The translations under genes and the position numbers were made by a program. DNA of 64,000 nt from JBKHYJ01 sp046565505 (GTDB lineage: Bacteria > Acidobacteriota > Blastocatellia > UBA7656), in assembly GCA_046565505.1 (NCBI GenBank), contig JBKHYJ010000042.1:1-64000 (forward strand), given 5' to 3'. Positions 1-8,446 of the stretch are shown one piece after another. The notes beneath the pieces are model-generated. The model was not told the origin of the DNA. It searched no databases and saw only the letters and a list, made by a program, of their open reading frames with translations. The first letter of the stretch is position 1. Every line of letters starts with the position of its first letter.

Positions 1-415
1 TCGCCGAGGTCGTCCCTATCCTGTACTGCGCCGCCCCGCCCGAGTCCACGCTCCCGGAGAACTGCACGAATACAGAGTCGTTATACGGGTCGTCGTTCTG
101 CGCCTTCCCCCTTATCCACAGCCTGTAATTCTTGTTCGCGTCGGCGTTGAAGGTCATCTCGAAATAGGTAGTGGGGCTCGCGAGGGCGCTCGCCAGTTTT
201 GCCGCGCCCGCGTCTGGATTCGATAAGCGCGCCCCTCCCGCCGCCGTAGGGTCAGCAACGACTGACCAGTTCCCTACTTTCACTGAGGCCGTCGAGCTGT
301 AGAGCACTATCTCACTCGTGCTTGTCTGAGCCGAAGCTGAAGCGACCGACAGCCACACCACACATAGGGACAAAACCAGCGACCTGAATCCTACCTGCCT
401 GAAAATATTTCTCAT
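1..415 (-). CDS. Secreted protein, N-terminal part (cut by window edge)
   Basis: An open frame runs off the left end of the window, so only the first 138 codons are seen. The start ATG (413-415) has an AAGGAG ribosome site about 10 bases upstream. Residues 1-30 form a clear signal peptide (basic start, hydrophobic core, cleavage after ASASAQ). The mature part is rich in Thr, Ser, Asp and Gly and contains stretches such as NKNYRLWIRGKAQNDDPYND and DSVFVQFSGSVDSGGAAQYR, which resemble beta-sandwich domains of secreted or surface proteins, possibly carbohydrate-binding. The function is not known and the C-terminal domains lie outside the window. Reading the frame without a stop is direct evidence; the beta-sandwich idea is inference. 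Confidence 0.75.
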   Translation of the reverse strand, partial: MRNIFRQVGFRSLVLSLCVVWLSVASASAQTSTSEIVLYSSTASVKVGNWSVVADPTAAGGARLSNPDAGAAKLASALASPTTYFEMTFNADANKNYRLWIRGKAQNDDPYNDSVFVQFSGSVDSGGAAQYRIGTTSA

Positions 416-1346
416 CTTTCGCATTCTCCTTAAGAGAGTTATTCGTAACTCCTGCGAGATTGGTCTCGTTCACCAGCTCCGGCTCGACAGGGGCCTTCAG
501 CAACTTCCGCGTTAAAAGTGCAATCCGCTTGTCGTTTGACTTATTCTTCGCTCAAACCCGAGAGTGACAGACGAAGCCGCTGCGGCGTAATTAATATAAA
601 AAAGACAGAGCTACCCTATGCGCACCAATCTGTGCGCCGGCCGCGGCTCAACAGACACTCTTACGCTTAATGTTTATCGAACCTATTGGTACTGCATTTA
701 CAATGAGGGCCTACCTGAGCGAGGGCAGACTACATCCCCGGAATCCCTCTCCTGCCAAGAGGCGACTGCGCTTACGCGAACAGATGCCAATCGCAATAGG
801 CAAATCTCTACTACGTTTTTTTCAAGGGCTTAAGATAGCGTGATCGCCGAAAGGTGAGGAGGCGTCACTCAAGCATTGAACTGCATCCACCAATGCCTTC
901 AATTATTTTTCCCTGTTGAAGAAGCGGGATTATACTAACGAGCATTAACCCAGTCAATAATTCGTTTGGGCTGCAAGAGATTTGCAACAGATACATGGCC
1001 TTCGACGCCTCTAGGAGTGAGATAGCCGTCTGCTTTCATTAAATTAAGTCTTTTTCACTAAGCGCCGAAAGCCTCATGGCGGTGCAGTAGCGTGCGGGGT
1101 AGATGCCTGCACAAAGCCTAAGCATTTTGCAGAAATAGAGCCATTCATACTATTCAAATAATGTGACGCTTCGAGCCATTGCCCGGACTAAAACCGGGAT
1201 TATGAAGTCAACATACATATACTGATGCAACATTATCGACAAATTGATTTGATACGAGGTAGGGATCGAGCAAGGGCGGGGGCGGCCGGCTATCAGACTA
1301 CACAGATCATAAATACCCTGCGAGATAAGATGGCGGGGCTTCAATC
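416..1346. other. Long intergenic stretch, no gene recognised
   Basis: About 930 bases between the leftward secreted-protein gene and the rightward polysaccharide cluster. It is visibly richer in A and T than its surroundings. Short open frames exist on both strands, but none has a convincing ribosome site or a recognisable protein. It presumably holds the divergent promoters of both neighbours, though no clean -35/-10 pair was found. No tRNA, direct repeat array or transposase remnant was seen. Confidence 0.5.
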
Positions 1347-2285
1347 ATGCAACTAGACGTAATAATCCCGACATATAATCGACATGAATTGCTGCGACGA
1401 ACTTTAGAGAGCTTGCTCCGCGCGGACGTGACGCCGGATTTAAAAGTCAGCATCACGGTAGTCGATAACAACTCCAAGGACAAGACCCGGCAGGGCGTCG
1501 AGGACTGGATCGAAAGGCACGACGCGCGGGTAAGATATGTTTTTGAAGCCCGGCAGGGCCGCTCGCATGCCCTCAACGCCGGCGTCGCTTCGACCGACGG
1601 CGACCTGGTCGGCATGATTGACGACGACGAAGAGGTAGACGTTAACTGGTTCAAGACTATTCACAACGCTTTCAAGAACGGTGATGTAGATTTCATTGGC
1701 GGGCCTTATCTTCCGCGGTGGGGGGCCGAGCGCCCGCCCTGGCTGCCGATGGAGTACCTGGGCGTGATCGGTTGGGTCGACGGGGGCGACAGGATATGCC
1801 GCTTCGACGAGAACTATCACGGAATCCTGATGGGCGGTAACGCCGTCTTGACGCGCTCGATCATAGAGAAGGTCGGCCCATACTCTACGTCGCTGGGCCG
1901 GACGGACAAGCACCTGCTTTCCTGCGAGGACGAGGATATGTACGAGCGGTTGCTCGCGGCGGGCGCCCGCGGATTTTATATGCCTGACTTGATCATCTAC
2001 CATTACATCCCGCAAGAGAGATTAACCAAGCGGTACTTCCGTAAATGGTGTTTCTGGCGCGGCGTTTCTTTGGGTATACTCGAAAGGGAGCGCCGGTCGG
2101 CGGTCGCCTCCATCGTGGGCGTCCCGAGATGGCTCTACGGGCATGCGGCGCGCGGGCTTCTCAGGAGAATGAAAGGGCCGATCGCGAAAGACAGGAACCC
2201 CGCGCGGAGCTTTTCGGGAGAGCTTGCGGTGTGGGACCTCGCGGGCTTTTTCTACGGTAAACATTTTTACAAGTCCGCCCGGTGA
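1347..2285 (+). CDS. Family 2 glycosyltransferase
   Basis: A 312-residue GT-A fold glycosyltransferase of family 2. The N-terminus has the usual DVIIPTYNR strand and nucleotide-binding motif VDNNSKDKTRQ (about 40-49). The metal-binding acidic cluster is IDDDEE (91-96), and a CEDEDMYERL motif near residue 190 supplies the catalytic-base region. It probably adds one sugar to a growing surface polysaccharide in the cytoplasm. It lies at the head of a cluster with an ABC polysaccharide exporter (Wzm/Wzt type) and a second, clearly related glycosyltransferase, so a role in O-antigen-like glycan assembly is likely. The donor sugar cannot be read from sequence. The start has only a weak upstream purine tract. 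Confidence 0.88.
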   Translation: MQLDVIIPTYNRHELLRRTLESLLRADVTPDLKVSITVVDNNSKDKTRQGVEDWIERHDARVRYVFEARQGRSHALNAGVASTDGDLVGMIDDDEEVDVNWFKTIHNAFKNGDVDFIGGPYLPRWGAERPPWLPMEYLGVIGWVDGGDRICRFDENYHGILMGGNAVLTRSIIEKVGPYSTSLGRTDKHLLSCEDEDMYERLLAAGARGFYMPDLIIYHYIPQERLTKRYFRKWCFWRGVSLGILERERRSAVASIVGVPRWLYGHAARGLLRRMKGPIAKDRNPARSFSGELAVWDLAGFFYGKHFYKSAR

Positions 2286-2422
2286 GTGACAAAGGGCCAT
2301 AGCATTTTGCCGCTCTCTCATGACGCGGCCCTGGGCGGCCGAAGTATTCTCTGAAAGGCTCATGACGCCAAAGCGCCCGGGACGGTGAGAAACGTGACGA
2401 CGGCCGGAGGGACTTTTCAAGG

Positions 2423-3310
2423 ATGGTTTCAAACGCGCCAACAGACCCATTGAGCCAGGTGGCTTTGCGCCCGGACGCGCCACGCCGCCTGACGGTAATA
2501 CGGCCGGCTTCGTGGGCGAGGCTCGGCCTGCTGGACGATCTCAAAAAGCTTTTCCAGTACAGAGACCTCATCTACACGCTGAGCGTCCACCGTATAAAGG
2601 TCCGTTATAAACAATCGGTGCTAGGCATTTCATGGGCGATACTGCAACCGTTCACGATGATGCTCATCTTCACCGTCATCTTCTCGATGGTGGCGAAGAT
2701 GCCGAGCGACGGCGCCCCTTACGCGGTGTTCGCTTACACGGCGCTGTTGCCGTGGACGTTCTTTTCGACCGCGCTCGCCAACGCCACGAACGGGCTGGTC
2801 AGCCACACGCAACTCGTCACGAAGGTGTACTTCCCGCGCGAGATTCTACCGATCACGTACGTCATCGCCGCCCTATTCGATTTTCTAATCGCCTCTACGG
2901 TGCTCGGCGGGCTGATGATATATTTCCGGGTTACGCCCGGGGCGACGGCGCTCTACGCCTTGCCGATCATCCTGATACTGACGTTCTTCGTGACAGCGAT
3001 GGCGCTTCTGTTTTCGGCGACGCAGGTCCGGTTCCGCGACATGGGCGTGGCGATACCTTTATTGCTACAGCTCTGGATGTTCGCGACGCCGATAATCTAC
3101 CCGCTGAGCGCGGTGCCCGCGCGCCTGCGGCCATTCTACGTCTTAAATCCTATGGTGGGCGTGGTCGAAAATTTTCGCCAGGTGATTTTGTACAGGGCCG
3201 CCCCCGACCCTCAATCGCTCGGGTTGTCTGCCCTGCTCTCCGTCTTCTTGCTCCTGGCTTCGTACTTATATTTCAAGCGCATGGAAGCGACCATGGCCGA
3301 CATCATCTAG
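2423..3310 (+). CDS. Polysaccharide ABC transporter, permease subunit (Wzm/TagG type)
   Basis: A 295-residue ABC-2 family membrane protein. After a cytosolic N-terminus of about 60 residues containing RDLIYTLSVHRIKVRYKQSV, typical of Wzm/TagG/KpsM permeases, there are about six hydrophobic segments and a conserved LNPMVGVVENFRQVIL stretch near the last segments. With the adjacent ATPase it would export lipid-linked polysaccharide across the inner membrane. It is followed after 19 bases by the ATPase gene, so the two are almost certainly co-transcribed and form one transporter. An AAGGA lies just before the ATG, closer than usual. Confidence 0.9.
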   Translation: MVSNAPTDPLSQVALRPDAPRRLTVIRPASWARLGLLDDLKKLFQYRDLIYTLSVHRIKVRYKQSVLGISWAILQPFTMMLIFTVIFSMVAKMPSDGAPYAVFAYTALLPWTFFSTALANATNGLVSHTQLVTKVYFPREILPITYVIAALFDFLIASTVLGGLMIYFRVTPGATALYALPIILILTFFVTAMALLFSATQVRFRDMGVAIPLLLQLWMFATPIIYPLSAVPARLRPFYVLNPMVGVVENFRQVILYRAAPDPQSLGLSALLSVFLLLASYLYFKRMEATMADII

Positions 3311-3329
3311 GGAGTGGGACGGACAGCAG

Positions 3330-4595
3330 ATGCTCGATCTGATATTCAACCAGGTCTCTAAAAAGTACCGCATACGCCAGGAGCGCGAGCCGGACGCGTC
3401 TAAACACCCGATAGTCCAGAGGCTGCAAGCCTTGCGCCGCCGGTCGCAGGAATTCTGGGCCGTGCGCGACGTGAGCTTTGAAGTCGAGCGGGGCGAGGCG
3501 CTAGGGATCATCGGGCACAATGGGGCGGGCAAGAGCACCGTCCTCAAGCTGCTCTCTAACATCACCACCCCGACCGCGGGCGAGATCAAAATTAACGGCA
3601 GCCTTTCGGCGCTGATCGAAGTCGGGTCGGGGTTCCACCCGGAGCTTACCGGCCGCGAGAACGTTTACCTCAACGGCTCCATCTTAGGCATGCGCCGCCG
3701 CGAGATAACCAAAAAGCTCGACGACATAGTTGAGTTCGCGGGGATCAGGCAGTTTTTGGATACGCCCGTCAAACGCTACTCCTCCGGCATGTACGTCCGG
3801 CTGGGCTTTTCCATCGCGGCGCACCTTGACCCAGACATTTTGCTGCTTGACGAAGTGCTCGCGGTTGGCGATTCGGCTTTTCAGGCGAAGTGCCTTCAAC
3901 GCATCGACGACCTGAGGCGGGGCGGGACGACCATAGTCTTCATCTCGCATGACCTCGGCGCAGTGCAGCGCCTCTGCGACAGAGTGCTGTTGATGAAGCA
4001 CGGCGAGATAGCGGCCAGCGGCTCGCCCCAGGACGTTATAAATGAGTACCAGCGCTCCAACTCCGATTTTTCGGCCCCGGCTCGCGCGGGAGATCAACCG
4101 CTTGAAAAACCGAAGTCTGCCGAGATCACCGCGCTGCGGTTCTTTGATTTCGACGGCAACCAGACCTCCGCGTGCTCGACGGGGAGCCCCCTGATAGCCC
4201 GCATTGAGTATTTCGCCAGGGAGAGAGTCCCCGACTGCGCGTTCGAGGCTTTCTTCTACACCGCGGATCACCAACTGCATTGTCAGTTCACGACGGAGTT
4301 GAGCGACAAGCGGATCGATCTCGAACCGGGGGCGGGCGCGGTCGAGTTCTCTTGCGCGGAGGTGGGGCTGTTGCCGGCCCTCTACTACGTAGACACGACG
4401 ATAAAACAGCGCGGGGGGCCGATGGGCTGCGACATAGACTGGAAATGCCGCCGCTCTGTGCTTCGCGTCGACCCCGGCACTATCGTGCGCGGGAGCTTCT
4501 ACATGCCGCATGAATGGAGGTTCGAGTCCTCCGGCAACGCCGCTTGCCCCACGGTCTCCGGGCAATCGCTTGACCGGGTACATTCGGAGGTATAA
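3330..4595 (+). CDS. Polysaccharide ABC transporter, ATPase subunit with C-terminal glycan-recognition-like domain (Wzt type)
   Basis: 421 residues. The N-terminal nucleotide-binding domain has Walker A GHNGAGKST (62-70), the signature YSSGMYVRLGFS, Walker B DILLLDEVLAVGD and the switch His in ISHD. After about residue 245 a separate beta-rich domain of some 150 residues follows, with the size and place of the Wzt C-terminal domain that in known O-antigen exporters binds the finished glycan end. It energises the permease encoded 19 bases upstream. A C-terminal recognition domain is usual for exporters whose substrate carries a capped chain end. Substrate specificity cannot be inferred. Confidence 0.92.
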   Translation: MLDLIFNQVSKKYRIRQEREPDASKHPIVQRLQALRRRSQEFWAVRDVSFEVERGEALGIIGHNGAGKSTVLKLLSNITTPTAGEIKINGSLSALIEVGSGFHPELTGRENVYLNGSILGMRRREITKKLDDIVEFAGIRQFLDTPVKRYSSGMYVRLGFSIAAHLDPDILLLDEVLAVGDSAFQAKCLQRIDDLRRGGTTIVFISHDLGAVQRLCDRVLLMKHGEIAASGSPQDVINEYQRSNSDFSAPARAGDQPLEKPKSAEITALRFFDFDGNQTSACSTGSPLIARIEYFARERVPDCAFEAFFYTADHQLHCQFTTELSDKRIDLEPGAGAVEFSCAEVGLLPALYYVDTTIKQRGGPMGCDIDWKCRRSVLRVDPGTIVRGSFYMPHEWRFESSGNAACPTVSGQSLDRVHSEV

Positions 4596-4633
4596 CTAGA
4601 TTAACAGGCTCACTGTCCGCGCAAGCTTATTAA

Positions 4634-5686
4634 ATGAAGATTCAAACAAATGAGTCCATACCCGGCGATCAATTCGACGTGTCCGTGATCATCTGCACTT
4701 ACAACCGGAGCGACATCTTACCCAAAGCGTTGGAGAGCATAACCGCTCAAAAAAGCGGTGACGTAAGTTACGAAGTCTTAATCGTGGACAACAATTCCAC
4801 CGACCGGACGCGGCAGGTGTGCGAGTCGTTCCTGTCTCAAAGTCGGGTGAGCCTACGGTACATATTCGAGGCCAGGCAAGGCATATCCTACGCGCGGAAT
4901 ACCGGGATAGCGAACGCGCGCGCGCCGATATTAGCCTTCACCGACGATGACGTGTTCGTTTCAGAAGATTGGGTCGCGCGCGTCAAGCAGGCGTTCGACA
5001 ACTACCCGGGGGTGGACGCAATCGGGGGCAAGGTTCTGCCGGAGTGGGAGGTTGGCCCTCCGAGTTGGCTCAGGCGCGAGCACTGGGGGCCTTTGGCGCT
5101 ACTGGATTTCGGCGACAGCCCGGCGGGCGTCGACGCCGATAACCCCATCTGCCTGATAGGGGCGAATTTCGCCTTCCGCCGAGAAGTATTCGATCACGTA
5201 GGAATGTTCTTGCCCACGCTCCAGCGGGTCAGGGGCGGCATAGGCTCGATGGAGGATCACGAGCTGCTCGTGCGGCTCTGGCGCAAGAACCGGCGGGCGA
5301 TGTACGTGCCCGACCTGGTGGTGATTGCGGAAGTGCAGCCCGAGCGTCTCACTAAGCAATACCACCGCAGGTGGCACCGGGGGCATGGGCACTTTTATGC
5401 CATTATGCGAGACGAAGAGATGGAGCGGTCCGCCGCGCGATTGTTCGACGTGCCCGCCCATCTGTATAAGCAGGCGCTTGCCAACTCTCTGAAGTTCGTC
5501 AAGCATAGACTGTCCGGCGACGATGAGAGCGCCTTCATTTACGAGACCCAACTACACTTCTTTATGGGGTTCTTCAAGACGCGGCGCGAGCAGTTCCTGG
5601 CGTCAAACAACCGGAGCGTCTTCCGCGAGATCGCATCATTCATTCGCTCCCTTGTTTTGCCGAAAGAGCCTCACAAAGCCCGCTGA
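4634..5686 (+). CDS. Family 2 glycosyltransferase
   Basis: 350 residues, GT-A fold, family 2. It shares with the first glycosyltransferase of the cluster the block VDNNSTDRTRQ and a nearly identical FEARQGISYARNTGIA region, so the two are paralogues. The acidic metal site is TDDDVF (103-108) and the later motif is SMEDHELLVRLW. The C-terminal ~90 residues, after the RLTKQYHRRWHRGHGHF segment, are helical and basic and may touch the membrane. It is the last gene of the glycan-export cluster, 38 bases after the ATPase gene, and probably adds a sugar to the exported chain. Confidence 0.88.
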   Translation: MKIQTNESIPGDQFDVSVIICTYNRSDILPKALESITAQKSGDVSYEVLIVDNNSTDRTRQVCESFLSQSRVSLRYIFEARQGISYARNTGIANARAPILAFTDDDVFVSEDWVARVKQAFDNYPGVDAIGGKVLPEWEVGPPSWLRREHWGPLALLDFGDSPAGVDADNPICLIGANFAFRREVFDHVGMFLPTLQRVRGGIGSMEDHELLVRLWRKNRRAMYVPDLVVIAEVQPERLTKQYHRRWHRGHGHFYAIMRDEEMERSAARLFDVPAHLYKQALANSLKFVKHRLSGDDESAFIYETQLHFFMGFFKTRREQFLASNNRSVFREIASFIRSLVLPKEPHKAR

Positions 5687-6007
5687 CGCCGCCTTGCCGG
5701 GGGCGAATCCGCCCCTGACACGCCCGGTTGATCGCGGCGAGTGTCACATTTCAAAGACGGCCGCGAAATGAGCGCAGTATGTTATTGATCCCGCGCCGCC
5801 CGCCTCTGGACTGCTATCGACCGGACTGATTGACCGGGGCATCCGCGTAGCTTCTGCTTGACATGCCCGCGATTAAAAGTTGATAATCGCGGCGCTTCAT
5901 TTATCATTTATCCAGTGTTAGTCTGCCAGCGCAGGGGGTCTGGGCTCAGGCCCGCTGAAACTCTGCCGCCAGGTCCACGCCGGGACCGACGAGGGGAACC
6001 GAAACGG
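5687..6007 (+). other. Intergenic region between glycan cluster and permeases
   Basis: About 320 bases. A small hairpin with a 6-bp stem (GGGGCG/CGCCCC, 5700-5715) lies just after the glycosyltransferase stop but has no T-tract, so it is at best a weak terminator. The reading frame of the next gene is open upstream to a TTG at 5858, but the ATG at 6008 preceded by GAGGGG is the better start. No RNA gene was recognised. Confidence 0.4.
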
Positions 6008-8176
6008 ATGGAGAAAAAAAATAGCGACAAGTCGAGCGTCAACGTGATGACGTTCAGGGGCTTGTTCCGCATCAAGTCGCTTGACTCTATTCTCAAAGAC
6101 GCCGACGAGCCCGAGCACAAGCTGAACCGCACGCTCGGCCCCGTGTCGCTGACCCTGTTCGGGATAGGGGCGATAATCGGCGCGGGCATATTCGCCACCA
6201 TCGGCACGGCCGCGGCCGGCGACGCCAACAGGCCCGGCGCCGGCCCCGCCCTGATGCTGTCTTTCGTCATCACCGCGATAGTATGCTGCTTCACAGCGCT
6301 GTGTTACGCGGAATTCGCTTCCATGGTGCCGATCTCCGGGTCGGCCTACACCTACTCTTACGCGACACTGGGCGAGGTCATAGCCTGGATCATCGGCTGG
6401 GACTTGATAATCGAGTACGCGGTCGGCAACATCGGCGTGGCTATTAGCTGGGCGAATTACTTTAAGACCCTGCTCGCAAACCTCCGGCTGAAAGTGTTCG
6501 GCAACGTGTTGGACCTCAGCGTCAAGATACCCGATTGGATTTCGACGGATTACCGCACCGCCGCGAAGATGGTCGATGACAATGGCGTGCAGACGGTCTA
6601 CAGGGACGCGCCGCACATCTTCGGCAAGCCCATAGTGTTTAACCTGCTCGCCGTCGCGATAATCGCGGCCATAACCATTATCTTGATCTGGGGCGTGCGC
6701 GAGAGCGCGCGCTTCAACGCCATCATGGTGGGCCTGAAAATCCTCGTGCTGACGTTCTTCGTCATCTTCGGCTTCGGCTACGTCGAGCCCGGGAACTGGA
6801 CGCCGTTCGCCCCGAACGGATGGGCCGGCATCAGCACGGGCGCGGCGATAGTCTTCTTCGCCTACATAGGCTTCGACGCGGTCTCGACCGTGGCCGAAGA
6901 GACGGGAAACCCGCAGCGCAATCTACCGATAGGCATCATGGCGTCGCTCATCATCTGCACGATTTTCTACGTCGTCGTGGGCGCGGTCTTCACGGGGTTG
7001 ATATCATACCCGGACCTGCAGGCCAAGCTCGCCACCGAGCAGGCCGAGCCGCTGACGATGGCGATCGAACACGCGGTCCCGAACTCCGGGTGGGCCGTGC
7101 TGATCGTCGCGTTCGGGTCGGTCGTCGCGCACACCGCCGTGCTGCTCGTGTTTCAGCTCGGCCAGCCGCGAATATTCTTTTCTATGGCGCGCGACGGGTT
7201 GTTGCCGCCGCTCTTTTATAAGGTCCACCCGAAGTACCGCACGCCTTACGTCTCGACGATTCTCACGGGCCTGTTCGTCGGCGTATTTGCCGCCGTCGCG
7301 AGCATAGACGAGATGGTGGACCTCACGAACATAGGGACGCTCTTCGCGTTCATACTTGTTTGCGCCGGGATAATAATCCTGCGCGTGCAGGACCCCGGCC
7401 GGCCGCGCCCTTTCCGAGTACCGGGCGGGTGGATGTGGACAATAATACTGTACGCGGGCTTCATGTTCGGGGTGCTGCTGTTCCCCGCCGACCAGCTATC
7501 TGTGACCGGCAAGGTCATCACCCTGGCCGCCGCCGCCGCCATATTCGCGCTTAGCAGGGCGCATATTTTCCCGATACTAGGCATCCTCTCGTGCCTGTAT
7601 TTGATCTACTTTCTGCCGCCGACCTCCTGGCTGCGCTTCGCCGCCTGGCTCAACCTGGGCTTCGTCATCTACGTGGGCTATGGCTCGGTCAAGAGCAACC
7701 TGACGGGCAGGCACCTCACCGACGAGCCGTCGGAGCACGACGCGCACACGGCCTACACGGGGGCGTGGCTGGCGGTCATCGGGGTGGCGCTGCTCGTATT
7801 GATGAGGGCGTCGGACATCTTCACGGTGGTGCCGAAATACCTGGGCGCGGTCAGGGCCGGGGACGACACGGCGGCGGGCGCCATGCTCTCGGCCGAGTCA
7901 TGGCTTCGCGGCCTGGACCCGTCGCGCCCGGCCTCGCGCGTGTCGAGCATCTTTCATGTCGCGCCGTGGCTCGAAGTTTCATGGTTCCTCATCATCCCGC
8001 TGGCGCTCAACGCCTTCGTGCTTTGCCCGATAATAATCCGCCGCGCGCTCAGGGCCAGGGCGAGCGGCAGGGCGGCCGGCTACGCCGGCACGACGGGCGT
8101 CAGCCTGATGGTCGCCATAATAATCGGGGCCGCGAGCGCGGGGTACCTGCTTGTAGTCCTTTTGCACAATAGCTAG
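6008..8176 (+). CDS. Amino-acid permease, APC superfamily, with long C-terminal extension
   Basis: 722 residues from the ATG at 6008 (GAGGGG upstream). The core is an APC-superfamily transporter of the cationic-amino-acid-transporter type: LNRTLGPVSLTLFGIGAIIG, GAGIF in the first membrane helix, SGSAYTYSYATLGE, and FAYIGFDAVSTVAEE in the middle. About 12-14 membrane segments are visible. Compared with a usual length near 500 it carries about 150 extra residues at the end: a membrane pair, a hydrophilic loop around residues 605-655 and two more membrane helices. It is a close paralogue of the permease at 10.1 kb, which lacks this extension. The substrate is unknown; uptake or exchange of amino acids is the likely role. 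Confidence 0.88.
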   Translation: MEKKNSDKSSVNVMTFRGLFRIKSLDSILKDADEPEHKLNRTLGPVSLTLFGIGAIIGAGIFATIGTAAAGDANRPGAGPALMLSFVITAIVCCFTALCYAEFASMVPISGSAYTYSYATLGEVIAWIIGWDLIIEYAVGNIGVAISWANYFKTLLANLRLKVFGNVLDLSVKIPDWISTDYRTAAKMVDDNGVQTVYRDAPHIFGKPIVFNLLAVAIIAAITIILIWGVRESARFNAIMVGLKILVLTFFVIFGFGYVEPGNWTPFAPNGWAGISTGAAIVFFAYIGFDAVSTVAEETGNPQRNLPIGIMASLIICTIFYVVVGAVFTGLISYPDLQAKLATEQAEPLTMAIEHAVPNSGWAVLIVAFGSVVAHTAVLLVFQLGQPRIFFSMARDGLLPPLFYKVHPKYRTPYVSTILTGLFVGVFAAVASIDEMVDLTNIGTLFAFILVCAGIIILRVQDPGRPRPFRVPGGWMWTIILYAGFMFGVLLFPADQLSVTGKVITLAAAAAIFALSRAHIFPILGILSCLYLIYFLPPTSWLRFAAWLNLGFVIYVGYGSVKSNLTGRHLTDEPSEHDAHTAYTGAWLAVIGVALLVLMRASDIFTVVPKYLGAVRAGDDTAAGAMLSAESWLRGLDPSRPASRVSSIFHVAPWLEVSWFLIIPLALNAFVLCPIIIRRALRARASGRAAGYAGTTGVSLMVAIIIGAASAGYLLVVLLHNS

Positions 8177-8446
8177 TCTCGGCCCTTAGACGGAACGCGC
8201 GTAAAACTTGTTAAAATCCGTTCGTGCCACTATGATGACAATTCATGCCGCGTATCTACCTGTTCGTGACAGAATCATTGTTTCCTCGCGAGGTTTCTTA
8301 TACCTTGTTAGACGAACAGGCGCGACCGGCGGCGGTTTGGGGTGGCGGGCACGAATAATCAATCATCGTAGTTCATCAATTCCGATCAATCCATTTCGTT
8401 AGATTTTCCCAGGCATTACCACTCGGAATCAGGAGGGAACACGGGC

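Noticed and set aside
618..833. A 71-codon rightward frame in the long left intergenic stretch
   Set aside because: No ribosome site, no recognisable protein character (Cys/Thr/Arg-scattered composition), and it lies in an AT-rich stretch where random frames are expected.
5858..6007. N-terminal extension of the first permease from a TTG
   Set aside because: The added 50 residues are Pro/Arg-rich and non-hydrophobic; the ATG at 6008 has a ribosome site and gives the normal family start.
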